This document shows positions 37,740 to 46,070 of a stretch of DNA of 64,000 nt, in pieces. The stretch lies in the NCBI RefSeq assembly GCF_015709455.1, contig NZ_JADNQW010000005.1, positions 1,178,001 through 1,242,000 of the forward strand. The letters are read 5' to 3'. Source of the stretch: Methylosinus sp. H3A. Its GTDB lineage: Bacteria; Pseudomonadota; Alphaproteobacteria; Rhizobiales; Beijerinckiaceae. Position 1 is the stretch's first letter, and the number at the start of each line of letters is the position of its first letter. Below the pieces are notes generated by a model that was not told where the DNA came from, did not search any database, and worked only from the letters and a program-made list of their open reading frames with translations. Made by a program: the position numbers and the translations under genes.

Positions 37740-38801
37740 TCAGGAGCCGAGCCGCAGGCGGAGGAAGGCGAGCCAGCGGCGCCAGAAGGACGGACGCCAG
37801 AACATCACGCCGGCGATCTGGAGCGTCTGCTCCGCGAAGGGCGTCCCCGGCTCCGCCGGCAGCAGCGTTTTCTCTTCCGGCAGCGCGGCCAGAGCGCTCG
37901 CATCGTCCGGCATCGCGACCTCGAGATCGAAATCGGCCCAGGGACGCCGGCGCGAGTAATGGAGGAGAATGAGATTGGGCACGATCTCGCGCATGCTCGA
38001 TTGCGCGGTCCTGGCATAGGCCCGCCCGCCGGCCGCGATGCGAAAAACGCCGCTCTCATGCGTCGAGCGCAACAACAGCCCGGCGAGCCGGCCGCGGCCG
38101 GGCCAATGGCTGGAGCCGGGCCGGGCGATTTCGAGAAAGGCTCCCGAGAAAACCGTCGAGACTATGTCCACATTGCGGCAGCGCCCCTGCGCCCGCGCCG
38201 CGGCCGCCGGAACATAATCGAATATTGGCGTGTGCGATCGATCGACCCTCGGAACCGGAATTTCGCCGCTGGATATGATCTTGGCCACGACTTCCGCGCA
38301 GCGCCGCGACGCCTCCGCGGTGAGATGATGGGCATCGACGAAATCCTCGGCGCGCTCGCGGCCCAAGATTGCCTCGAGCGTAACGCAGCGCGCCATGGCG
38401 CGGGCTCGCGCGACGCCGCGATAGATGCGCTCGATGCGCCTCACTTGGGAGGAGACGCGCGCTCGTCCGGTCGGGCGCGGACGCAGGCAGAGAAAAAGCA
38501 GCGGGACGCCGCGCTCCGCGCAATGCTGCGCGACGCTGGAGAGAGCGTCGTGAACGAGGGCTGCGGTCGCGAAGCCTGCGTCCAGCAGAATAATATCGTT
38601 GAGCGCATATTCGAAAACGACGAGATCGGGCGGAGCTTGCTCGCGCCGCTCCGCCTCCTGCAGGCGCGCGAGCCCATAGAGCGAGCCGACGGCGCCGAGA
38701 AACATATTGGTGATCTCATGTTCCGGCATCAGCCCCTGCAATTGGGCGGCCCAGCCGAAATAGACCCCGGCGTTGGATCCGCCGAGCAGCAGCACTCTCA
38801 T
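37740..38801 (-). CDS. SGNH/GDSL hydrolase-like protein
   Basis: A 353-residue protein whose first strand MRVLLLGGSNAGVYFGWAAQL has a Gly-Gly-Ser-Asn variant of the GDS nucleophile block. Other blocks fit the SGNH fold: FEYALNDI resembles the Asn block, and EDFVDAHHLTAEASRRCAEVV contains a D-x-x-H catalytic dyad. The C-terminal 150 residues are beta-rich and unlike simple esterases. It probably edits acyl groups on a surface polymer, as other SGNH proteins in polysaccharide loci do; the substrate is not known. It follows the methyltransferase gene on the same strand after a 94-base gap that contains a hairpin, so the two may form an operon. Confidence 0.7.
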   Translation of the reverse strand: MRVLLLGGSNAGVYFGWAAQLQGLMPEHEITNMFLGAVGSLYGLARLQEAERREQAPPDLVVFEYALNDIILLDAGFATAALVHDALSSVAQHCAERGVPLLFLCLRPRPTGRARVSSQVRRIERIYRGVARARAMARCVTLEAILGRERAEDFVDAHHLTAEASRRCAEVVAKIISSGEIPVPRVDRSHTPIFDYVPAAAARAQGRCRNVDIVSTVFSGAFLEIARPGSSHWPGRGRLAGLLLRSTHESGVFRIAAGGRAYARTAQSSMREIVPNLILLHYSRRRPWADFDLEVAMPDDASALAALPEEKTLLPAEPGTPFAEQTLQIAGVMFWRPSFWRRWLAFLRLRLGS

Positions 38802-38847
38802 ATCGCCTTCCCGCCCTGCCTCGGATTATCGGCTCGCGTCACTGAAA

Positions 38848-38869
38848 GCGAGGGCGCCTCGGCCCTCGC
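38848..38869 (-). terminator. Hairpin between methyltransferase and SGNH genes
   Basis: A perfect 8-bp stem GCGAGGGC/GCCCTCGC around GCCTCG, without a T-run. It starts 26 bases beyond the methyltransferase stop. It may be a weak terminator or a processing site that reduces expression of the downstream SGNH gene. Confidence 0.45.
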
Positions 38870-38895
38870 CTCTTCGGCTCGAATGACGCAGACCA

Positions 38896-39720
38896 CTATG
38901 ATTTGCGCGCGAAGATCGATATCGCCGGCCCGAAAAAGTGGTCCGGATCGTCATGAGTGGTCCGAATGTCGTCGAAGCCGAGCGCCCGCAGCGCCGCGAG
39001 CAGATCGTCCTTGTCGAGCCATCGATGGTCGTCGCGCATCCCGCCGCAAAAGGCCGGATTCGACTGCGTCTTCACATAGCTTCGCGGATAGGCGCGCACG
39101 GTGACGCCGTGAAAGGAATGTTCCTCGGGAGTTTTCGACATGACGCTGCGCCGCGGATCGGAGGGCGGCATCGCGTCCGACACGACATGCGTCCAGATAA
39201 AGACCGCCGAGGCGCGCTGCGCGATGAGCTCGAGCAGCCGCAGAGGATCGTGCAAATGATACAGCACGCCGGAGGCGACGATCAGATCATAGCTCTTGTC
39301 GGTCTGCTCGAGCCATTTGACGAAATCGCCGAGCCAGAAGCGCGCCTTTTGCAACCGCAGAATTTCCTTGGCGACGAGGCATCGCATGAAGGCGAGCTGA
39401 TTGGCCTCCACCGCGTCGACCTGCGCGCCCGCGCCCTCCAGCATATAGGTGTGGCCGGCCTCGAGCGGACCGAGCTCCAGCACCTCGCGGCCCTCCAGCG
39501 AGCCGAAACATTCGATCGCCCAAAAAATTCGCGCGTCATAATAGGTCGGCACGATGCCGGCTTTTACATTGTAAGCCTCTGGAAAGGCGGTGCTCCAGCC
39601 TTTTATCGCGTCTATGGCGTTCTGATGCGACGGAAGCGCGTCGACGTAGCGATCGAAGGTCGGCTCCTTTCCGCGAAATATTTTCAGGAATCTGTCCCAA
39701 TTGACGACGCGACCCGACAT
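38896..39720 (-). CDS. SAM-dependent methyltransferase (class I, Rossmann)
   Basis: A 274-residue cytosolic protein. The SAM-binding fold is seen from EVLELGPLEAGHTYML (motif I variant, ELGPLEAG), DAVEANQLAF (motif II acidic residue), and YDLIVASGVLYHLHDPLRLLELIAQ (motif IV and the post motif). It is in the group of methyltransferases associated with surface-glycan or sugar biosynthesis genes (TylF/FkbM-like in arrangement), but the acceptor is unknown. ATG 39720 follows a GGAA by about eight bases. The gene is upstream of the SGNH-like gene on the same strand. Confidence 0.8.
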   Translation of the reverse strand: MSGRVVNWDRFLKIFRGKEPTFDRYVDALPSHQNAIDAIKGWSTAFPEAYNVKAGIVPTYYDARIFWAIECFGSLEGREVLELGPLEAGHTYMLEGAGAQVDAVEANQLAFMRCLVAKEILRLQKARFWLGDFVKWLEQTDKSYDLIVASGVLYHLHDPLRLLELIAQRASAVFIWTHVVSDAMPPSDPRRSVMSKTPEEHSFHGVTVRAYPRSYVKTQSNPAFCGGMRDDHRWLDKDDLLAALRALGFDDIRTTHDDPDHFFGPAISIFARKS

Positions 39721-39967
39721 TTTTTCGATTCCATGCGCTCTATCGACCGACCGCCGTTTCTCGCGAACGGCGCCGGCGCTCGAAAATCCATATAGCAGCA
39801 AAGCGGACACAGGAATTTGTCCGAATCTTTGCCGGCGCGGCGTTTCTAGCCGCTCGGGCCGGATCGGGCGATGGGGGGCGGTTTTCGAGCAGGGGGAGCG
39901 AATCTTCGAGCCGTGGGCGACCGCGCCGCCGCGATGGTCGCCGGAATCCGCAATAAAACCCGATGGA

Positions 39968-39993
39968 TAAAAAGCCTCGATGCCTCGAGGCTT
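39968..39993 (-). terminator. Rho-independent terminator of tRNA-Leu
   Basis: On the minus strand a 9-bp perfect stem AAGCCTCGA/TCGAGGCTT with a 4-base loop begins at the end of the encoded CCA and is followed by a run of T (plus-strand A residues at 39969-39973). Typical intrinsic terminator. Confidence 0.85.
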
Positions 39994-40077
39994 GGTGCGG
40001 TCGAGAGGACTCGAACCTCCACTGGTTGCCCAACTAGCACCTCAAGCTAGCGCGTCTACCAATTCCGCCACGACCGC
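39993..40077 (-). tRNA. tRNA-Leu (GAG anticodon)
   Basis: 85 bases including an encoded CCA. Acceptor stem GCGGTCG pairs with CGACCGC. The D-arm has GGAATTGGTAGACGC; the anticodon loop TTGAGGT is closed by CTAGC/GCTAG; a leucine-type long variable arm follows; the T-arm is GAGGTTCGAGTCCTC. The anticodon GAG reads CTC and CTT leucine codons. Monocistronic with its own terminator. Confidence 0.97.
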
Positions 40078-40268
40078 GCCGGGACGCCTCGATCGAGACC
40101 GAAGCGCCGGCAGGCGGCCCGTCTAACAAAAAGCCTCCCCCGTGACAAGGCATTCTCGGCGCCGGAGGCCGGAATTCGAAAAAGTCGGAGCTGGTTCTTC
40201 GATAAAAATCCCGTTTCTCGAGAGACGCCCCGCCGGCGTTCGTCGGCGAGCCATAGCCGGCCGAGGCC

Positions 40269-41375
40269 TCAACGTTTGGGAAATTCGACCGGCGCCGCCC
40301 TCGAGGAGGGCCGCAGAGGAGCCGCCCGCACGCTGCGGCCCTCGAGCTCCAATTTGGTGAGATCGATGCTGCGCAGCGCCTGATTGTCGTAGCTCTTCAC
40401 ATAATAGACGCGCCCCGCGAGATCGGCGATCGACGACCATTGCGTATATTCGAAGCGCGACGTCTCCTGCGGCGAAACGCGCACCAGCCCCATCGGAATG
40501 TCGAAATTATTGAGGATATGCTCGGCGAGGCGCACCGTTTCCGCGGCGGTCTTCTGCGGCTCGGCGGAGAGGGTGAGGCCGACCGCGCGCACGAAGCGCG
40601 AGGGCGGGGTCGGATCGCCGGGAACGCCCAGCAGGCCTGAGCCCGCGCCGAGCGGCGCGAAGCTCTCTCCGGCGATCTTCAGCGGCGGCGCGTCGACGGG
40701 CGAGAGCTTCACATAATTGCGCAGATTTGTGAGATGCCAGTCGAAGGAGGGGGCGTTGGTCATGACGCCGAGCGGATTGTCATAGACCTTCAGCCGGCCG
40801 CCGATCGGCTCGACGACGAGCGAGGCGCCGCTGGCGTCGTGCAGCGCATAATGGAAGGGCGGGACGACGCCGAGCGTCGGTTGGACGAGATCGACGATGG
40901 TGATCGTGTCGAGCGCGGCGCGAACCTCCGCGACGCTGGCGAAATTGCCCAGCGCCCAGGTGAGAAAATCCCAGGGCGCGAGCGCGTGGCCAGGATCGGC
41001 GGAATTGGGATCGGCATAGCCTGCGAAGCCCGGAAAATAGAGAATGCCGCCGGCGAGGCCTTTTTCGTTCAGCCCGTCGACCACGACCGGCAGGCCGAAG
41101 GCGTTGAGCCCGGCGATCGCATAGCGCGACTTCCAGCCCCAGCCCGGCTTGCCCTCGGCCACTGTCGCGCGCGCCGCGTAATGGCGCGGAATGACGATCG
41201 CCTCCGATTCGAGCGGAAAGCCGAACTCCAGCGTGCGGCCATAGACGGCCGAGCCGTCGGCGGCCCTGAGCAGAAAGCTCGTGCAGGCCTCGGCCGGCGC
41301 GAGCGCAAGAGCGAGTGAAAGAGCGAGCGGCGCGGCCACGATCCGCCCCAGCGTGTTTCGAAATGAAATCGCCAC
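40269..41375 (-). CDS. Choloylglycine hydrolase / penicillin V acylase family protein (exported Ntn hydrolase)
   Basis: A 368-residue exported N-terminal-nucleophile amidase. After a signal sequence (RIVAAPLALSLALALAPAEA) the mature protein would begin with Cys31 in CTSFLLR, the catalytic nucleophile exposed by processing. Further family features are YGRTLEFGF, DGLNEKGLAGGILYFPGF, and FHYALHDASGASLVVEP. The Gram-negative cluster of this family cleaves penicillin V or acyl-homoserine lactones rather than bile salts; for this bacterium AHL or another amide is the more plausible substrate (inference). The GTG at 41375 is chosen because GGAG lies nine bases upstream and the signal peptide then has a normal length; no suitable ATG is near. 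Confidence 0.85.
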   Translation of the reverse strand: MAISFRNTLGRIVAAPLALSLALALAPAEACTSFLLRAADGSAVYGRTLEFGFPLESEAIVIPRHYAARATVAEGKPGWGWKSRYAIAGLNAFGLPVVVDGLNEKGLAGGILYFPGFAGYADPNSADPGHALAPWDFLTWALGNFASVAEVRAALDTITIVDLVQPTLGVVPPFHYALHDASGASLVVEPIGGRLKVYDNPLGVMTNAPSFDWHLTNLRNYVKLSPVDAPPLKIAGESFAPLGAGSGLLGVPGDPTPPSRFVRAVGLTLSAEPQKTAAETVRLAEHILNNFDIPMGLVRVSPQETSRFEYTQWSSIADLAGRVYYVKSYDNQALRSIDLTKLELEGRSVRAAPLRPSSRAAPVEFPKR

Positions 41376-41638
41376 GATCTTCGTCTCCGAATGAATCCGT
41401 CTCGACAAATAAGGTTCGGCGCCGGGCGAGGCGGCCGAAAGACGCGAACGGCCTCGAGGCATGGCGCCGCGAACCCAGAAAATGCGATGCAAATCGTCGT
41501 AACGTGCGCCGACGCATAGATGTCAGTCGATCGTTAACCAATAAGAGCAATGCAGGCGAGGGTGACGCTCTGTCCACATCGGAACGGAGCGTTATCTGCT
41601 CGAGCAACGTGTTCGTGTGTGTCAGGAGTTTTCGAGTC

Positions 41639-43222
41639 ATGTCGGAAGTCGCTGCTGGAGCCCGCAGCCGCAAGGTCTGCGTTCGCACCTTTTCCGCGGT
41701 CTGCGCCGCGAGCGTCGCCGCCGCCGTTCTCGCTTTCGAGGCGAGACCCGCCGCCGCGCTGAGCTATTCCACTTCCGACGCCGACGCGCCGCGCAAGGGC
41801 CATGGCAAGCGGGGGAAGGCCGCCGTCGACGCCAAGCCGAGCGAGAATGTGAGCCTGGCGCGACCGCTGTTCGCTGTGGTGTCGCTCAGCGGCCAGCACA
41901 TCTCCATCTATAATCACAATGGTCTCGTCGACCGCTCGACGATCTCCACCGGCGTGCCCGGCCATCCGACGCCGGAAGGCATGTTCACCATTCTCGGCCG
42001 CGAGCGCTTCCACCGCTCCAATCTCTATTCCGGCGCGCCAATGCCCTTCATGCAGCGCATCACCTGGTCCGGCGTCGCCATGCATACGGGCCATGTGACC
42101 GGCCATCCGGCCTCGCATGGCTGCATCCGTCTGCCGGGCGCCTTCGCTCAAAAGCTCTGGGGCATGACCCGCATCGGCGAGCGCGTCGTCATCGCGCCCT
42201 ACGACCTTTCGCCCACGGAAATCTCGCATGCGGCGCTGCCCTCGCCCAAGATGCGCTCGCCCTCGGAAGCCTCGGCGGCGACGCTCGCCGATGCGGGATT
42301 ACGCGACGGTTTCGCCGATGGCGCCGCCGCTCCCCTCCTCAATCCGCGGCGCTACGCCGAGCAGCTGAAAACCAAGGCCGTGGCCGATGCGGCCGCCGCC
42401 TCCAAAGCGGCGACCGAAGCCTCGCTCGCGCTGAACGCCAAGCGGCAGGAAGCCGCGCGCGCCTCGGCCGAGCTCAGATCCGCCGAAGCCGGCGAGGCGA
42501 CCGCCCGCGCCAAGTCCGAAGCCGCCGCCAAAGCCGCTGAGATCGCCGCCGCCAAGCGGCAGGAGGTCGCGACCGCCAAGCCGGAGCTGCCGACGAACGA
42601 CGGCGCGAGCCCCGCCGAGGCGGCGAAGGCGAAGGCCGACGCCGCCCTCGCCGAGGCCAAGGCGCGGCTCGAGACGGCCAAGACCGCCTACAACGCCAGC
42701 GACGCGGAATATGTCGAGGCCGCGCGCCGCTCCCGCGAGGCGGCGGAAGCCTCCGCCGCCGCCGCCAAGGCGGAGAAGGACGCGCAATTGCGCAGCGCGC
42801 CGATCTCGGTTCTGGTGAGCAAGAAGAATCAGCGCATCTATGTGCGCCAAGGGCTGACGCCGATCTTCGATGCGCCGGCGACGATCCGCGAGCCGGAGCG
42901 CCCGCTCGGCTCGCATCTCTATATCGCGACGGCCGCGGGAGACGGCGGCGCGCTCAAATGGTCGGTTCTCTCCATGCCGCCGCGCATCGCCGAGGCGCGC
43001 GCCGCACATAAAAAGAAAGGCCTGGTGGAGGAGCGCAGCGCGGCGCCTTGGGGAGCCGCCTCCAGCGCCGCCGACGCTCTGGATCGCATCGAGCTCTCCG
43101 ACGAGGTGCGCCAGAAGATCGCCGACCGGCTGTGGCTCGGTGGCTCGATCATCGTCTCCGATCAAGGGCCGAGCTCGGAGACCGGCGCCGTCGGCACCGA
43201 CCTCACGGTGAAGTTCCGCTGA
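41639..43222 (+). CDS. L,D-transpeptidase (YkuD/ErfK) with degenerate second YkuD-like half
   Basis: A 527-residue exported peptidoglycan enzyme. After a signal peptide (residues 1-40) a full YkuD domain begins at LFAVVSLSGQHISIYNHNG and ends with the active-site HTGHVTGHPASHGCIRLPG, with catalytic Cys162. Residues about 235-385 are an Ala/Lys/Glu-rich helix or coiled coil. A second beta part then starts PISVLVSKKNQRIYVRQG and continues APATIREPERPLGSHLYI, which parallels the start of the first YkuD domain but lacks the HGC motif. The enzyme forms 3-3 cross-links or attaches proteins to peptidoglycan. L,D-transpeptidases are prominent in polar-growing Hyphomicrobiales. ATG 41639 has AGGAG 11 bases upstream; the gene is divergent from the Ntn hydrolase. 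Confidence 0.9.
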   Translation: MSEVAAGARSRKVCVRTFSAVCAASVAAAVLAFEARPAAALSYSTSDADAPRKGHGKRGKAAVDAKPSENVSLARPLFAVVSLSGQHISIYNHNGLVDRSTISTGVPGHPTPEGMFTILGRERFHRSNLYSGAPMPFMQRITWSGVAMHTGHVTGHPASHGCIRLPGAFAQKLWGMTRIGERVVIAPYDLSPTEISHAALPSPKMRSPSEASAATLADAGLRDGFADGAAAPLLNPRRYAEQLKTKAVADAAAASKAATEASLALNAKRQEAARASAELRSAEAGEATARAKSEAAAKAAEIAAAKRQEVATAKPELPTNDGASPAEAAKAKADAALAEAKARLETAKTAYNASDAEYVEAARRSREAAEASAAAAKAEKDAQLRSAPISVLVSKKNQRIYVRQGLTPIFDAPATIREPERPLGSHLYIATAAGDGGALKWSVLSMPPRIAEARAAHKKKGLVEERSAAPWGAASSAADALDRIELSDEVRQKIADRLWLGGSIIVSDQGPSSETGAVGTDLTVKFR

Positions 43223-43227
43223 GGGGC

Positions 43228-43251
43228 GATGCGAGCCTTCAGGCTCGCATC
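43228..43251. repeat. GATGCGAGCC hairpin element, copy 1
   Basis: Perfect 10-bp stem GATGCGAGCC/GGCTCGCATC with loop TTCA, six bases after the L,D-transpeptidase stop and 20 bases from the fabI stop (convergent genes). Same stem as at 45886 and partly at 51366, so it belongs to a small repeated hairpin family; it may terminate both transcripts. Confidence 0.75.
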
Positions 43252-43270
43252 CAACCGCTCGCCCGGTGCC

Positions 43271-44149
43271 CTATTTCGTCTCGGTCGTATGCTGCGGCAG
43301 CAGCGCCAGCAGCGAGGCCATTTTCGGCGCCGCGCCCGGATTCATCATGCCGACGACATGATAGCCGGCGTCGACATGCAGCACCTCGCCGGTGACGCCG
43401 CGCGCCATGGGCGAGAGCAGATAGACCGCCGTCTCACCCACTTCCTCGATCGTCACCACGCGGCGCAGCGGGGCGTTATATTCGTTCCAGCGCAGTATAT
43501 AGCGGAAGTCGCCGATGCCCGACGCCGCCAAAGTCTTGATCGGCCCGGCGGAAATGGCGTTGACGCGAATGTTCTTCTCGCCGAGATCGGCGGCGAGATA
43601 GCGCACCGACGCCTCCAGCGCGGCCTTGGCGACGCCCATCACATTGTAATGCGGCATCCATTTCTCGGCGCCGTAATAGGTGAGGGTGAGCAGCGAGCCG
43701 CCGTCTTTCATCAGCTTCTCGGCGCGCTGGGCGACCGCCGTGAAGGAAAAGCAGGAGATCAGCAGCGACTGCGTGAAATTCTCGGCCGTCGTGTCGACAT
43801 AGCGGCCGTCGAGCTGATCCTTGTCCGAGAAGGCGAGGCAATGGACGACGAAATCGATTTTGCCCCACAGCTTCTCGACCTCGGCGAAGACGGCGTCGAT
43901 CGTCTCCGGCTCGGAGACGTCGCAGCGCCCGACGACGGTCGCGCCGATCTCCGCCGCGAGCGGGCGCACGCGCTTCTCCAGCGCCTCGACCTGGAAGGTC
44001 AGCGCGAGCTCGGCGCCGGCGTCGGCCGCGGCCTTGGCTATGCCCCAGGCGATCGATTTATTATTGGCGACGCCCAGCACGAGGCCGCGCTTGCCGGCGA
44101 GAACGCCGCTGAAAATATTGCCGTTCGACGTCGGTTCCGGATGCGACAT
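43271..44149 (-). CDS. fabI: Enoyl-[acyl-carrier-protein] reductase (NADH), FabI
   Basis: Catalyses the last reduction of each fatty-acid elongation cycle, trans-2-enoyl-ACP to acyl-ACP, in the cytosol. 292 residues, slightly longer than the E. coli enzyme. Family features: GLVLGVANNKSIAWGIAKA (NADH-binding glycine-rich part), DFVVHCLAFSDKDQL, and the active-site YNVMGVAKAALEASVRYLA with the Tyr-x6-Lys motif. INAISAGPIKTLAASGI is also conserved. ATG 44149 is chosen because it gives the normal N-terminus; the frame is open further upstream. It is a single gene. Confidence 0.95.
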   Translation of the reverse strand: MSHPEPTSNGNIFSGVLAGKRGLVLGVANNKSIAWGIAKAAADAGAELALTFQVEALEKRVRPLAAEIGATVVGRCDVSEPETIDAVFAEVEKLWGKIDFVVHCLAFSDKDQLDGRYVDTTAENFTQSLLISCFSFTAVAQRAEKLMKDGGSLLTLTYYGAEKWMPHYNVMGVAKAALEASVRYLAADLGEKNIRVNAISAGPIKTLAASGIGDFRYILRWNEYNAPLRRVVTIEEVGETAVYLLSPMARGVTGEVLHVDAGYHVVGMMNPGAAPKMASLLALLPQHTTETK

Positions 44150-44462
44150 GGGAGCAAAGGTCCATAAATCTGCGATCGAGAGGCGGGGCGTTCCGCCGCC
44201 TGTCGGCAACGCCGTTGGAGGGCTGCGCACAAAGCGCGCGAACTTGACGCGCGAGCTTGGCGCCCGAGCTAGGTAGGCGGAGCAGGTCGACCGACCGGAG
44301 GCGTCTCCGGCCTCGCATGCGGCCCGACATACAAAAACACATAAATCTCAGGGCGCGGAGATAGTCAATCGCACCGGACTGGCATAATATCCGCCAGGGA
44401 AGAAACCGAACCAGAGCGCCGCGCGGACGAGGCGTCGAGGGCCGCGCGAGACGGGCCGAGCG
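44150..44462. other. Divergent intergenic region fabI / sigma factor
   Basis: 313 bases. A TAATAT hexamer at about 44385-44390 lies 70-80 bases before the sigma-factor start and could be a -10 box for it, with a poor -35. No clear autoregulatory ECF promoter pair was found, and no RNA gene. Confidence 0.4.
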
Positions 44463-44963
44463 ATGGGACAGGCGGAGGATTTCGACGAGACCTTGGAAAG
44501 GCTCACGCCGGGCCTGCGTCGCTACGCCCGTGCGCTGCTCTCCGGCGCGGCCAATGATCTCGCCGACGAGCTCGTCCAGACCGCGCTGCAGACCACGGCC
44601 GACGAGTCTCGGCACGACTCCCCCAGCGCCGTGCTCGACCTGCGCGTCGACCTCTACGCCTCCCTCACCCACGCCGCCCAGCGTCGGCTGCGCTCCGCCG
44701 CGCCGCATCGGCCATCTCTGCGCCAGCCGGCGATCATGCATCGGCTCGCCGATCTGCCCTTCGAGGAGCGGGAGACGCTTCTGCTCGTCGTGCTCGAGGG
44801 CTTCACTTACGAGGAGGTCGCCCGCATCACCCGCACCGACCGGCCGGTGGCGCTGATGCGATTGATGCGCGGGCGCTCGGCGCTGACCGCGCTGGACCGC
44901 CATCCCTCTCCGGGAGCCGAAGCCGGCCGGCGGCCCGGGCCGCATTTGCGCGTCGTGAAGTAA
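44463..44963 (+). CDS. ECF-type RNA polymerase sigma factor
   Basis: A 166-residue sigma-70 family protein of the extracytoplasmic-function class. Region 2 is weakly conserved (ERLTPGLRRYARALLSGAANDLADELVQTALQ). Region 4 is clear: LADLPFEERETLLLVVLEGFTYEEVARITRTDRPVALMRLMRGRSAL, the helix-turn-helix that binds the -35 element. It is followed after 17 bases by a gene for a membrane-anchored anti-sigma factor, the usual partner. The signal it responds to is unknown. Confidence 0.85.
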   Translation: MGQAEDFDETLERLTPGLRRYARALLSGAANDLADELVQTALQTTADESRHDSPSAVLDLRVDLYASLTHAAQRRLRSAAPHRPSLRQPAIMHRLADLPFEERETLLLVVLEGFTYEEVARITRTDRPVALMRLMRGRSALTALDRHPSPGAEAGRRPGPHLRVVK

Positions 44964-44980
44964 CGCATGAGCCGGCGCAC

Positions 44981-45859
44981 ATGAGCCCCAGGGAGCATGT
45001 CGACGAATCGGACCTGCACGCTTTCGTCGATGGCGAGCTCGACGCCGAAAATCGTCGGCGCATAGAGGATCATCTGCACAGCCACGCCGAGGACGCCGCG
45101 CTCGTCGAGGGCTGGCGACGGCAGAATGCGGCGCTGCGCGCGGCTTTCGCGCAGACGGTGAAGGAGCCCGTGCCCGCCGGGCTGCGAACGGCTTCGGTAA
45201 CGAGTCTGACGCGCAGCTTCGGCTCGGGCGTCAATTGGGCGCGCTTCAGCCCGAGCAAGGGCGCCTCGCTTCGGGCCATGCGGCGTTCGGACACCAGCCG
45301 CAGGCTCCCGCGCCGGCCGGCGATCGTGATGTCGCTGCTGACGCTGCTCGCCGGCGCCGTTGTGGCCGGCGCGGCGCTGCTCGCCTTCACCGGCCCCGCC
45401 TCGCCGCCTGCGCCTGCGCAGCGCGCGATCATCGAGCCGCCGGGCCTCGTCGCCCACGCCCAGCTCGCCTATCAGACCTTCGCGCAGGATGCGCGGCCCG
45501 TGGAGATCGGCGCCGACCGCAAAGCCGAGCTCTCGACCTGGCTCGGCGAGCGCGCCGGCTTCGGGCGCCTGCCCGATCTCTCCGCCGCCGGCCTCGAGCT
45601 CATCGGCGGCCGGCTCGTTCCGGGCGTGCTCGCGCCGGCCGGCCTGCTGATCTACCAATCCTCCGCCGGCGCCAAGGTGGCGCTCTATTTCGAGCGCGCC
45701 GGCGGCGAGCGCCCGTCGGCCGCCCCGCCCAAGACCGCGCCCGGCCTTTCCGCGGTGGAGTGGCGAGCCGTGGGTTTCGCCTTCATCCTCATCGGCCCGC
45801 TCGCCGTCGAGACGGCGCGGACCGCGGCCGAGAGCGCCGCCACACAGGCGAGCCACTGA
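44981..45859 (+). CDS. Membrane-anchored anti-sigma factor
   Basis: A 292-residue protein. The N-terminal cytosolic helical part (DLHAFVDGELDAENRRRIEDHLHSHAED) has the pattern of the anti-sigma domain but with no CxxC, so it is a zinc-less version. One membrane helix follows at about 106-127 (AIVMSLLTLLAGAVVAGAALLAF). The periplasmic part at about residues 165-275 has a beta-rich sensor-like domain (LIGGRLVPGVLAPAGLLIYQSSAGAKVALYFERAGG), found in several rhizobial anti-sigma factors of unknown signal. It follows the sigma gene closely and so should be co-transcribed and hold it at the membrane. Confidence 0.85.
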   Translation: MSPREHVDESDLHAFVDGELDAENRRRIEDHLHSHAEDAALVEGWRRQNAALRAAFAQTVKEPVPAGLRTASVTSLTRSFGSGVNWARFSPSKGASLRAMRRSDTSRRLPRRPAIVMSLLTLLAGAVVAGAALLAFTGPASPPAPAQRAIIEPPGLVAHAQLAYQTFAQDARPVEIGADRKAELSTWLGERAGFGRLPDLSAAGLELIGGRLVPGVLAPAGLLIYQSSAGAKVALYFERAGGERPSAAPPKTAPGLSAVEWRAVGFAFILIGPLAVETARTAAESAATQASH

Positions 45860-45885
45860 CGCCTTTTTCCCTCTGAGCCGCCGAG

Positions 45886-45909
45886 GATGCGAGCCGGGAG
45901 GCTCGCATC
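45886..45909. repeat. GATGCGAGCC hairpin element, copy 2
   Basis: Perfect 10-bp stem GATGCGAGCC/GGCTCGCATC with loop GGGA, 27 bases beyond the anti-sigma stop. Identical stem to the copy at 43228. Confidence 0.75.
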
Positions 45910-46070
45910 GCCTCCCCCGGAAGCAAGACGCGCGAGCGCGAGCGCTGCTCGCGCCAGTTGGCATGTTTCCTTCAACCAATGGCGCGAGCCGTCGGGAATC
46001 GTCCCCGATTGGCACATGATTTCAGTGGCCCCTGCGGCCGCGACGTCGAATTGTTTCGAAAGGATCGGGC

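Noticed and set aside
40123..40440. 105-residue minus-strand open frame overlapping the end of the amidase gene
   Set aside because: Mostly out-of-frame shadow of the choloylglycine hydrolase gene with an Arg-rich translation and no start signal.
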